From NCBI RefSeq assembly GCF_003286085.1, contig NW_020825589.1, positions 62,001 to 126,000 on the forward strand: a stretch of DNA of 64,000 bases, written 5' to 3'. The notes under the pieces were generated by a model that did no database searches, was not told where the DNA came from, and saw only the letters and a list, made by a program, of their open reading frames with translations. The translations under genes and the position numbers were made by a program. Position 1 is the first letter of the stretch, and every line of letters starts with the position of its first letter. This document shows, piece after piece, positions 1 to 10,579 of the stretch. The DNA is from Drosophila persimilis (Eukaryota > Arthropoda > Insecta > Diptera > Drosophilidae).

Positions 1-640
1 GTAACACCAATCTAACCTTCGAGATCACCCCTGAAATACAAAATATCAGAGAAAAGTATGTCATGGATTTCTATTTGGTAGGCAATCAACAATTCCTATC
101 AGGCATTGATGTATATTCTAAATTCGCTACCCTTGTAGAAGTTAAGAGTCGTGACTGGTTAGAAACAAAGAGAGCCATCATAAAAGTCTTTAACGAAATG
201 GACAAGCCACAGGGAATTAAAGCCGACAAAGATTCAGCCTTTATGTGCGCAGCATTGCAAGCATGGTTGAATGCGGAAAATGTAAAAATCGAAATCACTA
301 CCAGTAAAAACGGAGTTTCTGATGTAGAACGGCTACATAAAACGATCAATGAAAAATTAAGAATCATTTCAAGCGAGGATAACATAGAAAACAAGCTCAC
401 AAAAATTCGAGTTAATTCTATACACTTATAACCATAAAACGGTTCATAATACTACAAAAAGATCCCCAGCTGATATCTTCCTGTACGCTTGACTACCAGA
501 TTATAACACCCAACAGAATAAAGTTAGGAAGATCAATCATTTGAATAACGATCGAATCGACTTTGAAGTAGACACACGCTACAAGAATGCACCCCTAGTT
601 AAAACAAAAACAACCAACCCGTTCAAAAGAAGAGGGGAAA
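1..640 (+). pseudogene. Integrase (pol C-terminal) fragment, errantivirus copy A
   Basis: Retroviral-type integrase catalytic core and tail, which would insert the cDNA into host DNA. The first core Asp is in the GIDVYSKF stretch (about 105-125), the second in KADKDSAF (about 222-240), and the Glu in DVERLHK (about 320-340). The reading frame is lost near 400, where an A-run is one base longer than in copy B (8793-8800), giving a stop at 431. A TGA at about 489, after the YA codons, is shared with copy B, so at least one lesion predates the duplication. The positively charged tail follows to about 640. It lies 5' of env as usual for this group. No complete protein can be made. Confidence 0.8.
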
Positions 641-803
641 TTAGGCAGGTAGCACTTTGGCGAAAAGCACTTTGAAGAGAAAAATAGAGGGAGGAAAATC
701 ACCCACTATAAAACGAAATTCAAAAGAAAGAAAAAATCTAATAAAAGTAAATACGATAATTGCAGAGTACTCGAAGAGAGTACTGGGAATCCGTAGCTAC
801 AAC

Positions 804-1969
804 ATGATTAAGATTATAATCTTACTAATGTTCACCGTCCTACAGTCTAACGGACAGAATATAGAGATAGATCCCATCAACTCAATGAATTGATATCTCA
901 TATTCAAAACAAATACCATTAACATACCCATTAATTATGAATACCATTATCTAACAATTAATATAACAAGAACAGATGAAACATATCAGAAAGTCGAATT
1001 AGAAGGGAAAATAGACAATCTGGCTAGCCACAGTGTTCAAGCTAACGAATTAAACTTAGTAATTCAAGCAGTAAATTCCGGCATAGAAGTTGTCAATAAA
1101 TTAAACAAGGATAATGACAGAAATAAGCCACTAGAAATATTAATATTTAACCTTCAACATTTTACTGAGTACATAGAGGATATTGAATTAGGCATGCAGC
1201 TAACAAGATTAGGTATCTTTATTAAATATCAAAACATCTACCTGGTTGAAATCAGACACTAACGAAATACTAATAATTTCCAACATTCCAGGAGAGATCA
1301 GAAATATTCCTATACTTAAAATTGTCCCATATCCAGATGAAGATAATAACATCCTCACTGACCTAACGCAAAACATATTATTACGTTCTAGAAAACGAGG
1401 TATATGAAAAATAATCAAAACGAAAAATAAATGACGAATGTATTTCAGGAATAGTCAAACAAGTAGAAACAAAATGTCCATACACCAAAGCACACCAAAA
1501 CTTTCAAATACATTTTATAGAACCCAATATATTGTTAACTTGGAAATTAGCAAAAACAATATTAAACCAAGATTGCCTAAACCAAGAAATAAAAGTAGAA
1601 GGTAACGCATTAATAAAAATACATAATTGCAGTGTACAATTAAACGAATTCTTAATATCCAACTCAATACCAGAATTTGCACAAAGCATATACATCAACA
1701 ATAACGTAACAAAAATTAAACCACTGTCTTATTTGCAAACCAAAGAAATCGTAATAGAAAATACGCGATTAAATAATGTATTATATGTAAGCTTAATACT
1801 ACTATTTGTCATAATCATAATAGGATTAAGCTACAAATTGTTTAATCTAAGTAAAAGCAATAGGCCTAAAACCGACGCACACATAGAAACATCCTTAGAC
1901 GAAGACGAAGAATCCCCAGCAGGCACAGTTTTAGACGCACCTGAACTATATCCAAGGATAATCGCCTGA
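804..1969 (+). pseudogene. Errantivirus env, copy A (broken)
   Basis: Envelope-like glycoprotein gene, ORF3 of errantiviruses and related to baculovirus F-type fusion proteins. The ATG at 804 opens a hydrophobic signal-peptide-like start. A stop follows at about 891. Compared with copy B, about 160 bp are missing at 981 (including the basic cleavage-site and fusion-peptide region) and about 50 bp at about 1223. The C-terminal part (1532-1969) is open and ends in one strong transmembrane helix (about 1770-1840) and a short acidic tail. The stop lies just before the polypurine tract and LTR. Family assignment is firm; the copy is non-functional. Confidence 0.8.
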
Positions 1970-1996
1970 GGACAGGCTTAAATCTAACAATGGGGG

Positions 1997-2690
1997 AGTG
2001 ACATATCTATAGTCCATGCTCCGCATACCCTTGTCTATGTCTATTACCCTGAACCCACAATACTATAAACAATCCGACACCCTCAGCTTCGAACCCCCAT
2101 AAACAATCTCACTCTCGAAATGGACCACGCGTAGCCGATTGCAGGCAATGTAAACAAACACCCTAAGCTAGAAGTTGAACATAAAACAATAGATGCCGCA
2201 CTAGAATCCAGCCGCACTAGAATCCAGCCGCATTAGAATCACGCCACTCTTCAGAGATCAATTACTAATCGATTCTTAAAAACCGCGCCATCCTAGCTCG
2301 CCAATCAGAGGCCCTATTCTCAGCCACACCCAAGTAATGCAACACCGATCATACGCAGCGGAAGCCTTTCATCAAAAGCCGCCTTTCCCACATATCGATC
2401 GAGTCACGTACTCCATCTCCGAAGCCGAAGTCGAAGCCAACGCCTCCGAATCCAAATCCGAATCCCAAACCGAGAATCATAATATAAATAGTCTACATCT
2501 AAGAAGGCAAGTCAGTTCTGTTCAAGACAAACGTCAATCGCGACACCGTCGGAGAATTCAATCAAGTTAATTCCATTCAAGACATCTGACCTCAGTCATC
2601 GTCGGGGATAACTAAACCATTGTACGCTAAGTTTAAGTGAAAGAATAAAACCTTTTTTTAAACTTAAACTCAAGTGTCGCATATTTTACT
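1997..2690 (+). repeat. Errantivirus LTR (shared by copies A and B)
   Basis: 694-bp LTR beginning AGTGACAT directly after a polypurine tract and ending ATATTTTACT directly before a primer-binding site. It therefore serves as 3' LTR of copy A and 5' LTR of copy B. AATAAA lies at about 2644. It carries an extra repeat of the CCGCACTAGAATC motif (about 2195-2240) relative to the LTR at 10580, plus a short block near 2598-2612 that the other lacks. The AGT...ACT termini match the 17.6/297 group. Confidence 0.88.
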
Positions 2691-2707
2691 GGCGCAGTCG
2701 GTAGGAT
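2690..2707 (+). other. Primer-binding site (tRNA-Ser type)
   Basis: TGGCGCAGTCGGTAGGAT begins at the last base of the LTR. This is the primer site known for the 297/17.6 group and attributed to tRNA-Ser. Its position fixes the LTR end and the start of copy B internal sequence. Confidence 0.8.
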
Positions 2708-2890
2708 CTCAGTTAAAAGTGAATCCTTTTTTTAAGGCGATCAATTGGCGTAGTGACAGTTACAGTGCGTAATAACCTACAGTGATCAGAGAAAAGTAAC
2801 GCTAATACTAAAGAGATCCGCCAACGAATCTACCCACGATTCAAACTCAATTAATATTAGAAAAAAATAAATAAATAAAAAGAAATCAAC

Positions 2891-3847
2891 ATGCCGCTAA
2901 CAGAAACACACCTGAACCAAGCCTTGAAGTCAATCAGGCAAATTCCACCATACGACGGATGCCAAGAACGTCTAAGTTCGTTCATAAGCAGGATTGAGTA
3001 TATCTCCGGATTGTACCCAACAGAAGACCGCCGACAACAAAGCATCATGTACGGAGCCACTGAGGGTCAACTGTGCGGACGAGAACAACTTTTATCACAG
3101 AGCCTTCAACCAAACACCTGGAGTGATCTAAAGGAAGCCCTAATCAGCAAATTCAACAACCACACTCCATACGAGACGCTACTACAACAATTACACGATA
3201 CCAAATTCAATGGGAGTATTCGTAAGTTCATAGAGGAACTAGGAATTAAGTCAAATGTTATAGTAAGTAAACTAAATCTGGAAACTAGCGCAGAAAATAA
3301 GACAATCTTTAAAAACGCTCTGGAAAATGCCACCAGGTATACCATAGAAGATGCTCTACCCAATAGACTGTTCATCATTTTAGCAAAGAAAGACATTTCT
3401 ACTATGGCTAAACTAGAAAAATCAGCTCAAGAGTTAGGAATCTACGAAATTTTCGTAAATGATAACAAGAATCACGAACACTCAAGAAACGGAAATAACA
3501 ATCGTAGGAATGTTGGAACTTATTACCCTCGCTATAGTAGTAACGATTATAACAATCAAAACCCAATAATAGTAAATAATAAAAAATTAAGAGGTATCGC
3601 GGACTCGGTATCGTCAATAAATATAATAAAAGAAAACTATACAGATTCCAAAGTCTATAGCGACAACCTCACCGTCCATACCATCAAAGGACCCGTCCGT
3701 CTGACTCAGAGCATTACACGTAATGCAACCAAAAACTGTCCGACAAAACAAAAATTTTATATTCATAATTTTTCTGAAAATTATGATATACTCTTAGGCA
3801 GAGAATATTTGATGGCCAGCAAAGCCGTCATCGATTACCGAAATTAA
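2891..3847 (+). pseudogene. Errantivirus gag fused to protease remnant
   Basis: ATG at 2891 opens 318 codons. Residues 1 to about 230 look like errantiviral Gag (capsid-like helical region, then an Asn/Arg-rich tail, no zinc knuckle). From about residue 237 the frame runs straight into protease sequence (SSINIIK, later LLGREYLM), which normally lies in a separate, frameshifted pol frame. An internal deletion near 3595 has therefore joined gag to pol. At the protease active site the third position after Asp-Ser is Val rather than Gly, so the catalytic D-T/S-G triad is damaged. The product would be a truncated Gag-PR chimera. Confidence 0.75.
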
Positions 3848-5616
3848 ACGGTAACGTTAGGAGAAAGGTCATACCCAATCATCCAAAGTGGAGAAGCAAT
3901 TGCCGACGGCAAGACCGCACACAAAGGTGATAAACCATCTTCAAAGGAAGATATAACTACACCTAAGTGCCTTGACCCATCTCCTGAAGGAGAGCAATAC
4001 TTCGCTTCCGCGTTAGAGAATGAATTAAGGGAATGTAACCAGCTAAGGTTGGAACATTTAAATGACGAAGAAAATGAGAAACTAAAGAGTTCTCTATGAA
4101 TTTAAGGACGTGCAGTATAAAGAAGGTGACATTTTGACCTTCACTAGTACTATAAAGCACGAAATTAAAACCCATTACGAAGATCCTGTATATCGTCGAC
4201 CATATAAATATGCTCAAATACATGATCAAGAAGTGACTCAATAAATCAAAGGTATGATTAGACAGGGAATCATTCGTAAGTCGAATTCTCCCTATTGTGC
4301 ACCCATTGCTATGATACCAAAGAAAATAGATGCTTCAGGAAAGCAGAAATATCGTATGGTAGTAGATTATAGAAGTCTAAACGAGGTGACAATCAAGGAC
4401 AAATTTCCACACCCAGAATGGACGAAATCCTAGATAAACTAGGTAGGTGCCAATATTTTACAACAATCGATTTAGCTAAGGGATTCCATCAAATTCCTAT
4501 GGAACCTAACTCAATCCCAAAAACAGCTTTCTCCACGAAGCATGGTCATTACGAGTTCACTCGTATGCCTTTTGGGCTAACCACTGCCCCCGCCACATTT
4601 CAAAGATGCATGAACAATCTGTTAGAAGATTTATTTTTCAAAGATTGCCTTGTGTATCTAGACGACATCATTATCTATTCCACATCATTGGAAGAACATT
4701 TGTTGTCTCTTAAAAGGGTCTTTGGAAAGTTGAGAACCATGTAGCCGATGCGCTATCAAGAGTAAAGATCAACGAAAACCTACTCGGGGAAACCATTAAT
4801 AGTGATTGTGCAACGGTCCATAGCGCACAAGAAGATAATATTAATTATATTCCACTTACAGAGCGACCAATCAATTACTATAATAGGCAAATAGAACTGA
4901 TTAAAGGTAATGAGGATAAGGTAGAAACATCCCACTATTTCCACAAGATACTGATAAAAATCACATATACTGAAATTACAGAGTCATTAGCAAAAGATAT
5001 AATAAAGGAATATGTGTGTACCAAAAAGAGTGCACTATATTTCCATAATGAAGTAGACTTGCCACTGTTCCAAAGGGCATTCCTGGGGATAATCAGTCCA
5101 AATCACTTCACTAAACTGATTAAATCCAGTACCAAACTCATAGATATTCGGAACTACTCCGAATTCAAATAACAAATATTGAAGAATCATAAAGAGCTAC
5201 TTCACCCAGGTATCGAAAAGACCACTAATTGGTTTAAAGGAAAATTCTACTACCCCGATTATCAAAAGTTAATCCAAAATATTATCAATGAATGTCCTAC
5301 GTGCAACGTTGCTAAAACAGAGCATCGTAACACCAATCTAACCTTCGAGATCACCCCTGAAATACAAAATACCAGAGAAAAGTATGTCATGGATTTCTAT
5401 TTGGTAGGCAATCAACAATTCCTATCAGTCATTGATGTATATTCTAAATTCGCTACCCTTGTAGAAGTTAAGAGTCGTGACTGGTTAGAAACAAAGATAG
5501 CCATCATAAAAGTCTTTAACGAAATGGGCAAGCCACAGGGAATTAAAGCCGACAAAGATTCAGCCTTTATGTGCACAGCATTGCAAGCATGTTTGAATGC
5601 AGAAAATGTAAAAATC
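3848..5616 (+). pseudogene. Errantivirus pol: RT and integrase, RNase H deleted
   Basis: Reverse transcriptase sequence runs from about 3970 to 4735 in several frames: stops near 4098 and 4242, and a frame change near 4415. The readable block 4418-4744 holds the palm motifs ([11 protein letters not shown], then the catalytic YLDD at about 4655-4666). At about 4735 the RT thumb joins directly to the ADALSR end of RNase H, so nearly all of RNase H is missing. The integrase zinc region (HPG...CPTC, about 5200-5305) and core start (about 5380) follow, after a TAA at 5170. The core is cut at about 5616 by a LOA-clade insertion and resumes at 8740. Replication functions are lost. Confidence 0.8.
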
Positions 5617-5948
5617 GGGTATGAATGGGTATGAACCGTCGCGGCAGTGTTTAGGGGGTTTTGAAGTCCTCGAGGATCGAGGTATTTTTCGCATAGGCCA
5701 GTAGTTGCTGTGGCGTCCTTTTGAAGGCATCTTTAAGTGATGCCAGCACTGGCGCCCAAGTACTTCCTCCTTGCCCTTAAGAGAGCAGGACAGTTGCAGA
5801 TGAGATGTTCTAGGGTTTCGGTTGCCCCAGGTTCGTCACATTTCCTGTTTGTCTCTGTTTGTGATTCCTAGCTTTGTTGCATGCGCCGCAGCCAGGCAAT
5901 GGCCCGTTAATATTCCCACTAATAATCTGCAGTCCTTCCCTGGTAGGT

Positions 5949-7359
5949 TCAGCAGGTAGTGGCTGAGTTTGTCATTGCGGACCTTGCACATGATTTTCGA
6001 GGTTCGCTTTGCAGCGTTCTAAGGGAGACAGGCACGTTATCGGTTCTCGTATTCGCCAGCCCGACGCCTTCCTTAGCTAGTACGTCCGCCGTCTCGTTTC
6101 CTTCGATGCCCTGGTGGCTGGGAATCCAGTAGATCCGCACTGACTTTGTCGTGCTTAGGGTATCTAGTGCCTCCCTGCTCGCCAAGACGTTTCTGGAACT
6201 GACTGCGGACGACTGCATGGATCTTATCGCCGCTTGGCTGTCGACGAATAGGTTGACCGCATCTTGTGTTCTTTCAGTGAGAAGAGCGACCTCTGCTGCT
6301 TTCCTGATGGCAAAAACCTCTGCCTGGAATATGCTACAATGGTCCGGTAGCTTATATGACAGCCTTATCTCAGGGTCTGTACAGTATAGGCCCGCTCCTA
6401 CTCCTCCGTCCATCTTGAAGCCGTCCGTATATGTCCATATCGGTACCTTGTACCTCTTGGTAAAGAGGATGAGGTCCGTCTTGTCCGCGTTGATACTGAG
6501 TCCTACTTCTTCCGCCCACTCGCGTATCTCCCTGAGTGTTCGTTTCATTAGTGAGCTGAGGGTCGATGGGCAAACACCCGTAATAAGTATGCTTATGTCG
6601 TCCGCATAAGCTGTTATTATTGGGACCTTCCTTTCGTATCTCTTGATGGGGTCGTCGACCACCAGATTCCACAGGACGGGCGACAGGACTCCACCCTGGG
6701 GTGTGCCTCTGTGTGCCTCTTTCACCATGGAAGCGGTGCCCCACTCTGATTGCACCCGTCTGCAACCTAGGAGGTTCCTTATCCACAGGTTAATTGCTGG
6801 GTGTGTATTAGTTGCTACCAGGCAATTTTTTATTGCTTCCGTAGCCACGTTGTTGAATGCTCCGGAGATGTCCACGAATACTCCCAGTGCATACTTTTTA
6901 TTGTGAAGGGCTTTCTCAATGGTAGCTAGCAGCTTTTCTAGTGTTTTTAATATAAAGCAGGTAAGGCTTATCGGTCTATAGTCTTTGGGACTCGCATGGC
7001 TGCGCTTTCCTGCCTTTGGGAGGAAGACAACGCTCGAGGTTCTCCATTGGATAGGGATATAGCCAGTACTTATACAAGCTGTGAATATTGCGGAGAGCCA
7101 TGGGGTAATCGCCTCTTTGGTCACCTGCATCATGGCTGGGAATATCCCGTCAAGTCCTGGTGCTTTTGTGACCGCAAAGGAGTCTATTGCCCAGTGGATT
7201 CGCTTGGTGGTTAACAGATCTGTTGGGGGTGTTGTTCCTCGGTTGCTAGGTCCTGGTGCTCTTTGCCATCAGCGACCTCGGTGCAACCAGGGAAATGTTC
7301 CTCCATTAGTGCTGTTAGGGCTTCGTCACTGCCTTCTGTCCACTGTCCGTCATCTAGCT
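5949..7359 (-). pseudogene. LOA-clade reverse transcriptase-RNase H
   Basis: The longest frame (7133-5949, 394 codons) has the RT finger region (YRPISLT), a palm Asp in VFVDISGAF, the GTPQGGVLSP block and the catalytic YADD at about 6599-6610. It then has an RNase H domain with YTDG, AEVFAI, DSQAA and the WIPSHQGIEGNETAD block (about 6058-6120). Two segments expected in full-length relatives are absent without loss of frame: one before VFVDI (about 6915) and one between RT and RNase H (about 6450). Frameshifts around 7140-7360 separate it from the upstream endonuclease. It copies element RNA by target-primed reverse transcription in intact relatives. Confidence 0.78.
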
Positions 7360-8040
7360 TTAATTGGCTTTGTATGGTAGGCTGCTTAGAGAGCAGCTTC
7401 CGAAGCTCCTCCACGAGTTCCGTTGTGCTTTACGTATTTCTTTCTTGTAGCTCCTGAGTAGGAGTCTGTATTCCTCATAGACGATCCCTTCGTTCGCTTG
7501 TTTGGCGATCTTAAAGAATTCCTTGAGGTTGTCCCTTTGAAGAGAGAGATCCCGGCTCCACCAGAGTGGCTTGGACCTCTTCTTCGTCCTCGAGGGTTTG
7601 CACGATGTGTGGTAGGCGTCCAGTAACGCGTTGGATAGGGTCTCTAGAGACTTCTCTATGTCCTCCGTGGATTTCACTGTGCCCGGACTCGCGAGCTTCG
7701 AAGTAACTGTCTTTTTAAACTTTTCCCAGTTTGTATTCCGGGGGTTTCTATAGACTACGACCTTCGAAGAATGTTTGAAGTCGCACTTAAACTGAATGTA
7801 CTTGTGATCTGAGAAGGAGGGTCTTTCAAGGACCCTCCAGCTAGATACCGTAGTACTGTTTCCCGTTGCAAGTGTTAGGTCTAGCACGTTGGATGAGGTC
7901 GGACCTACGAAGGTGTGCTCACCCACGACGTTTGCTATATAAAGATTATTTGCTAGTATAAAGTCTAAGAGTGACTCACCTCTTTCATTGATGTCGGTGC
8001 TTCCCCACACATTGTGGTGGGCATTGGCATCCGTCCCGAT
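7360..8040 (-). pseudogene. LOA-clade APE-type endonuclease, C-terminal part
   Basis: On the minus strand from about 8040: a TDANAHHNVWGS-like block, then SNVLDLTLAT and SDHKYIQF, the last third of an apurinic-type endonuclease that nicks target DNA. The following Lys/Arg-rich linker (WWSRDLSLQRDNL) is typical between endonuclease and RT. The N-terminal half of the domain, including its first metal-binding residues, is missing. At about 8040 the frame changes into ORF1 sequence, so a deletion has joined ORF1 to mid-endonuclease. Confidence 0.75.
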
Positions 8041-8375
8041 GACGAGTTGATAGTTTTTGGTGCCGGCTTCTGGAGCTTCAGCGCTCGGTCCCCCTGGATT
8101 GTGATAATGAAGAGTACCTTCGCCTTAGGCTTGGACGGGAGAAGCTCCCGGTCCACAACCTCCAGCTTGGCCCCCTCCCATATCGCCTCCAGTTGGCAGA
8201 CCGTACGCGTCAGCCACCTTAGGGTTGGATCGTCGTTGCACTTTAGGATCTTAACCCCATTTAGCCACCCAGCACCATCGAACGTGGACATAGGGGCCGC
8301 GGGGTCTTCCTCCATGTGTGCAAACATTGCGCCGACGAGATGCGCGTGCACAAGTTTCCACTGTGCCGCTGACAT
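8041..8375 (-). pseudogene. LOA-clade ORF1 protein fragment
   Basis: Minus-strand frame 8375 to about 8041 encodes a fragment resembling the DUF4780-type domain found in ORF1 proteins of LOA/jockey-like elements (WLNGVKILKCNDDPTLRWL, then VDRELLPSKPKAKVLF). ORF1 proteins bind element RNA. The zinc-knuckle region normally at the C-terminus is absent because the sequence jumps into endonuclease. The start is uncertain, as an overlapping frame opens at 8470. Confidence 0.55.
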
Positions 8376-8619
8376 TTTGCCGTTTTCCTCGCTCCGGTGG
8401 TAGCAGTCACGCTTCCCACCGACGTTTGGGTTGACATCCCAACCCGTGCTTTATCCATCTCCGCCGCCATATTTGGCCCGAGGGTCCATACTGGTTAATA
8501 TTTTTCGGGGGGACCACCCCCTAGCGTTTTAGGCCTGACCGCCAGGCACCTCTAGCCATGGCCCTGGTTCGGTTCCCCCGACTTTGAATCGGGAAGACGC
8601 CGGACCATAGCCTTAGCTA

Positions 8620-8685
8620 GACACTGCATTACCCCGGACAGAGCAAGCGACAGTGCATTACCCTTGTCCGGGGTAATGCAGTGTC
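8620..8685. repeat. Perfect 21-bp inverted repeat (hairpin) in LOA leader
   Basis: The 21 bases at 8620-8640 are the exact reverse complement of 8665-8685, with a 24-base loop that itself holds a further partial copy of the left arm (8650-8662). It lies upstream of ORF1 in the element's presumed 5' leader. A GC-rich stem like this would fold in RNA. Confidence 0.85.
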
Positions 8686-8739
8686 CATTGCCCAGCCGGC
8701 ACCCTCGTGGAGGGTTCAGCTAGAGGATTTTTGCCAGCT

Positions 8740-9190
8740 GATCAATGAAAAATTAAGAATCATTTCAAGCGAGGATAACATAGAAAACAAGCTCACAAAA
8801 TTCGAGTTAATTCTATACACTTATAACCATAAAACGGTTCATAATACTACAAAAAGATCCCCAGCTGATATCTTCCTGTACGCTTGATTACCAGATTATA
8901 ACACCCAACTGAATAAAGTTAGGAAGATCAATCATTTGAATAACGATTGAATCGACTTTGAAATAGACACACGCTACAAGAATGCACCCCTAGTTAAAAC
9001 AAAACAACCAACCCGTTCAAAAGAAGAGGGGAAATTAGGCAGGTAGCACTTTGGCGAAAAACACTTTGAAGAGAAAAATAGAGGGAGGAAAATCACCCAC
9101 TATAAAACGAAATTCAAAAGAAAGAAAAAATCTAATAAAAGTAAATACGATAATTGCAGAGTACCCGATAAGAGTACTGGGAATCCGTAG
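8740..9190 (+). pseudogene. Integrase tail, errantivirus copy B
   Basis: Resumes the integrase interrupted at 5616. The sequence from 8740 matches copy A from about 342 onward. An open stretch ends at 8887 with the TGA also present in copy A, then the basic C-terminal tail continues to about 9190. A TGA at 8948-8950 is an extra stop seen only in this copy. Confidence 0.75.
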
Positions 9191-9197
9191 CTACAAC

Positions 9198-10551
9198 ATG
9201 ATTAAGATTATAATCTTACTAATGTTCACCGTCCTACAGTCTACCGGACAGAATATAGAGATAGATCCCATCAACTCAAGGAATGGATATCTCATATTCA
9301 AAACAAATACCATTAACATACCCATTATGAATACCATTATCTAACAATTAATATAACAAGAACAGATGAAACATATCAGAGTTTACTAGAACAGGCAACC
9401 CAATTGAATAAAATAATCCAAGTTCAATATTTAGTCAACGAATTCAACGGCATAAAAATAGCAAAAAGAAACAAAAGAGGCCTTATAAATGCAGTAGGCA
9501 AAATATATAAATATCTATTTGGAACGTTAGATCAAGATGATAAAGTCGAATTAGAAGGGAAAATAGACAATCTGGCAAGCCACAGTGTTCAAGCTAACGA
9601 ATTAAACTTAGTAATTCAAGCAGTAAATTCCGGCTTAGAAGTTGTCAATAAATTAAACAAGGATAATGACAGAAATAAGCAAGCAGAAATATTTAACCTT
9701 CAACATTTTACTGAGTACATAGAGGATATTGAATTAGGCATGCAGCTAACAAGATTAGGTATCTTTAATCCAAAATTATTAAGGCAGGATTACCTGAAAC
9801 ACATCGATTCAGAGAAATTATTAAATATCAAAACCTGGTTGAAATCAGACACTAACGAAATACTAATTATTTCCAACATTCCAGGAGAGATCAGAAATAT
9901 TCCTATACTTAAAATTGTCCCATATCCAGATGAAGATAATAACATCCTCACTGACCTAACGCAAAACATATTATTACGTTCTAGAAAACGAGGTATATGA
10001 AAAAGAATCAAAACGAAAAATAAATGACGAATGTATTTCAGGAATAGTCAAACAAGTAGAAACAAAATGTATATACACCAAAACTTTCAAATAAGTTTCA
10101 TAGAACCCAATATATTGTTAACTTGGAAATTAGCAAAAACCATATTAAACCAAGATTGCCTAAACCAAGAAATAAAAGTAGAAGGTAACGCATTAATAAA
10201 AATACATAATTGCAGTGTACAATTAACGAATTCTTAATATCTAACTCAATACCAGAATTTGCACAAAGCATATACATCAACAATAACGTAACAAAAATTA
10301 AACCACTGTCTTATTTGCAAACCAAAGAAATCGTAATAGAAAATACGCGATTAAATAATGTATTATATGTAAGCTTAATACTACTATTTGTCATAATCAT
10401 AATAGGATTAAGCTACAAATTGTTTAATCTAAGTAAAAGCAATAGGCCTAAAACCGACGCACACATAGAAACATCCTTAGACGAAGACGAAGAATCCCCA
10501 GCAGGCACAGTTTTAGACGCACCTGAACTATATCCAAGGATAATCGCCTGA
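9198..10551 (+). pseudogene. Errantivirus env, copy B (broken)
   Basis: ATG at 9198 (signal-peptide-like start), more complete than copy A. It retains the region with a basic RNKR cleavage-type site followed by a GLINAVGKIYKYLFG fusion-peptide-like block (about 9467-9520). It is split by frame losses near 9330-9350, 9990 and 10230, leaving open pieces 9404-10000, 10031-10237 and 10210-10551. The last has the transmembrane helix and acidic cytoplasmic tail. The stop at 10551 precedes the polypurine tract. Retained domains identify it as an F-like env; the breaks make it non-functional. Confidence 0.8.
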
Positions 10552-10579
10552 GGACAGGCTTAAATCTAACAATGGTGGG

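Larger units (their letters stand above)
1..1996 (+). mobile_element. Errantivirus internal region, copy A (3' part)
   Basis: This is the 3' half of a 17.6/297/tom-type Ty3/gypsy errantivirus. It holds the integrase core, the integrase tail and env, then a purine-rich tract (ends GGGGG at 1996) and an LTR. It is almost base-for-base the same as 8740-10579, the equivalent part of copy B. It continues leftward beyond the window. Both main genes are broken, so the copy is dead. Confidence 0.85.
5617..8739 (-). mobile_element. LOA-clade non-LTR retrotransposon, internally deleted
   Basis: A reverse-strand LINE sits in the errantivirus integrase gene. Reading 5' to 3' on the minus strand it has a hairpin-containing leader (8739-8480), an ORF1 remnant, endonuclease, reverse transcriptase and RNase H. 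It ends in a short tandem tail (two copies of a TTCATACCCA-like unit, 5617-5640). RNase H after RT and the VFVDISGAFNN/YADD palm motifs point to the LOA clade (Loa, Bilbo, Trim, Baggins). About 52 bp of target present in copy A (about 290-341) is missing at the insertion site, so insertion came with a target deletion. At 3.1 kb it is about half the family length. Confidence 0.78.
2691..10579 (+). mobile_element. Errantivirus internal region, copy B, with nested LOA element
   Basis: Starts at the primer-binding site and runs through gag, protease, RT, integrase (interrupted at 5617-8739 by a LOA-clade element) and env to a purine-rich tract before the LTR at 10580. Without the insertion it is about 4.8 kb, short for the roughly 7-kb family, because gag-PR and RNase H regions are deleted. 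With copy A it forms an internal-LTR-internal-LTR tandem. Confidence 0.85.

Noticed and set aside
6151..6906. Plus-strand frames of 152 and 87 codons
   Set aside because: Antisense of the LOA reverse transcriptase-RNase H.
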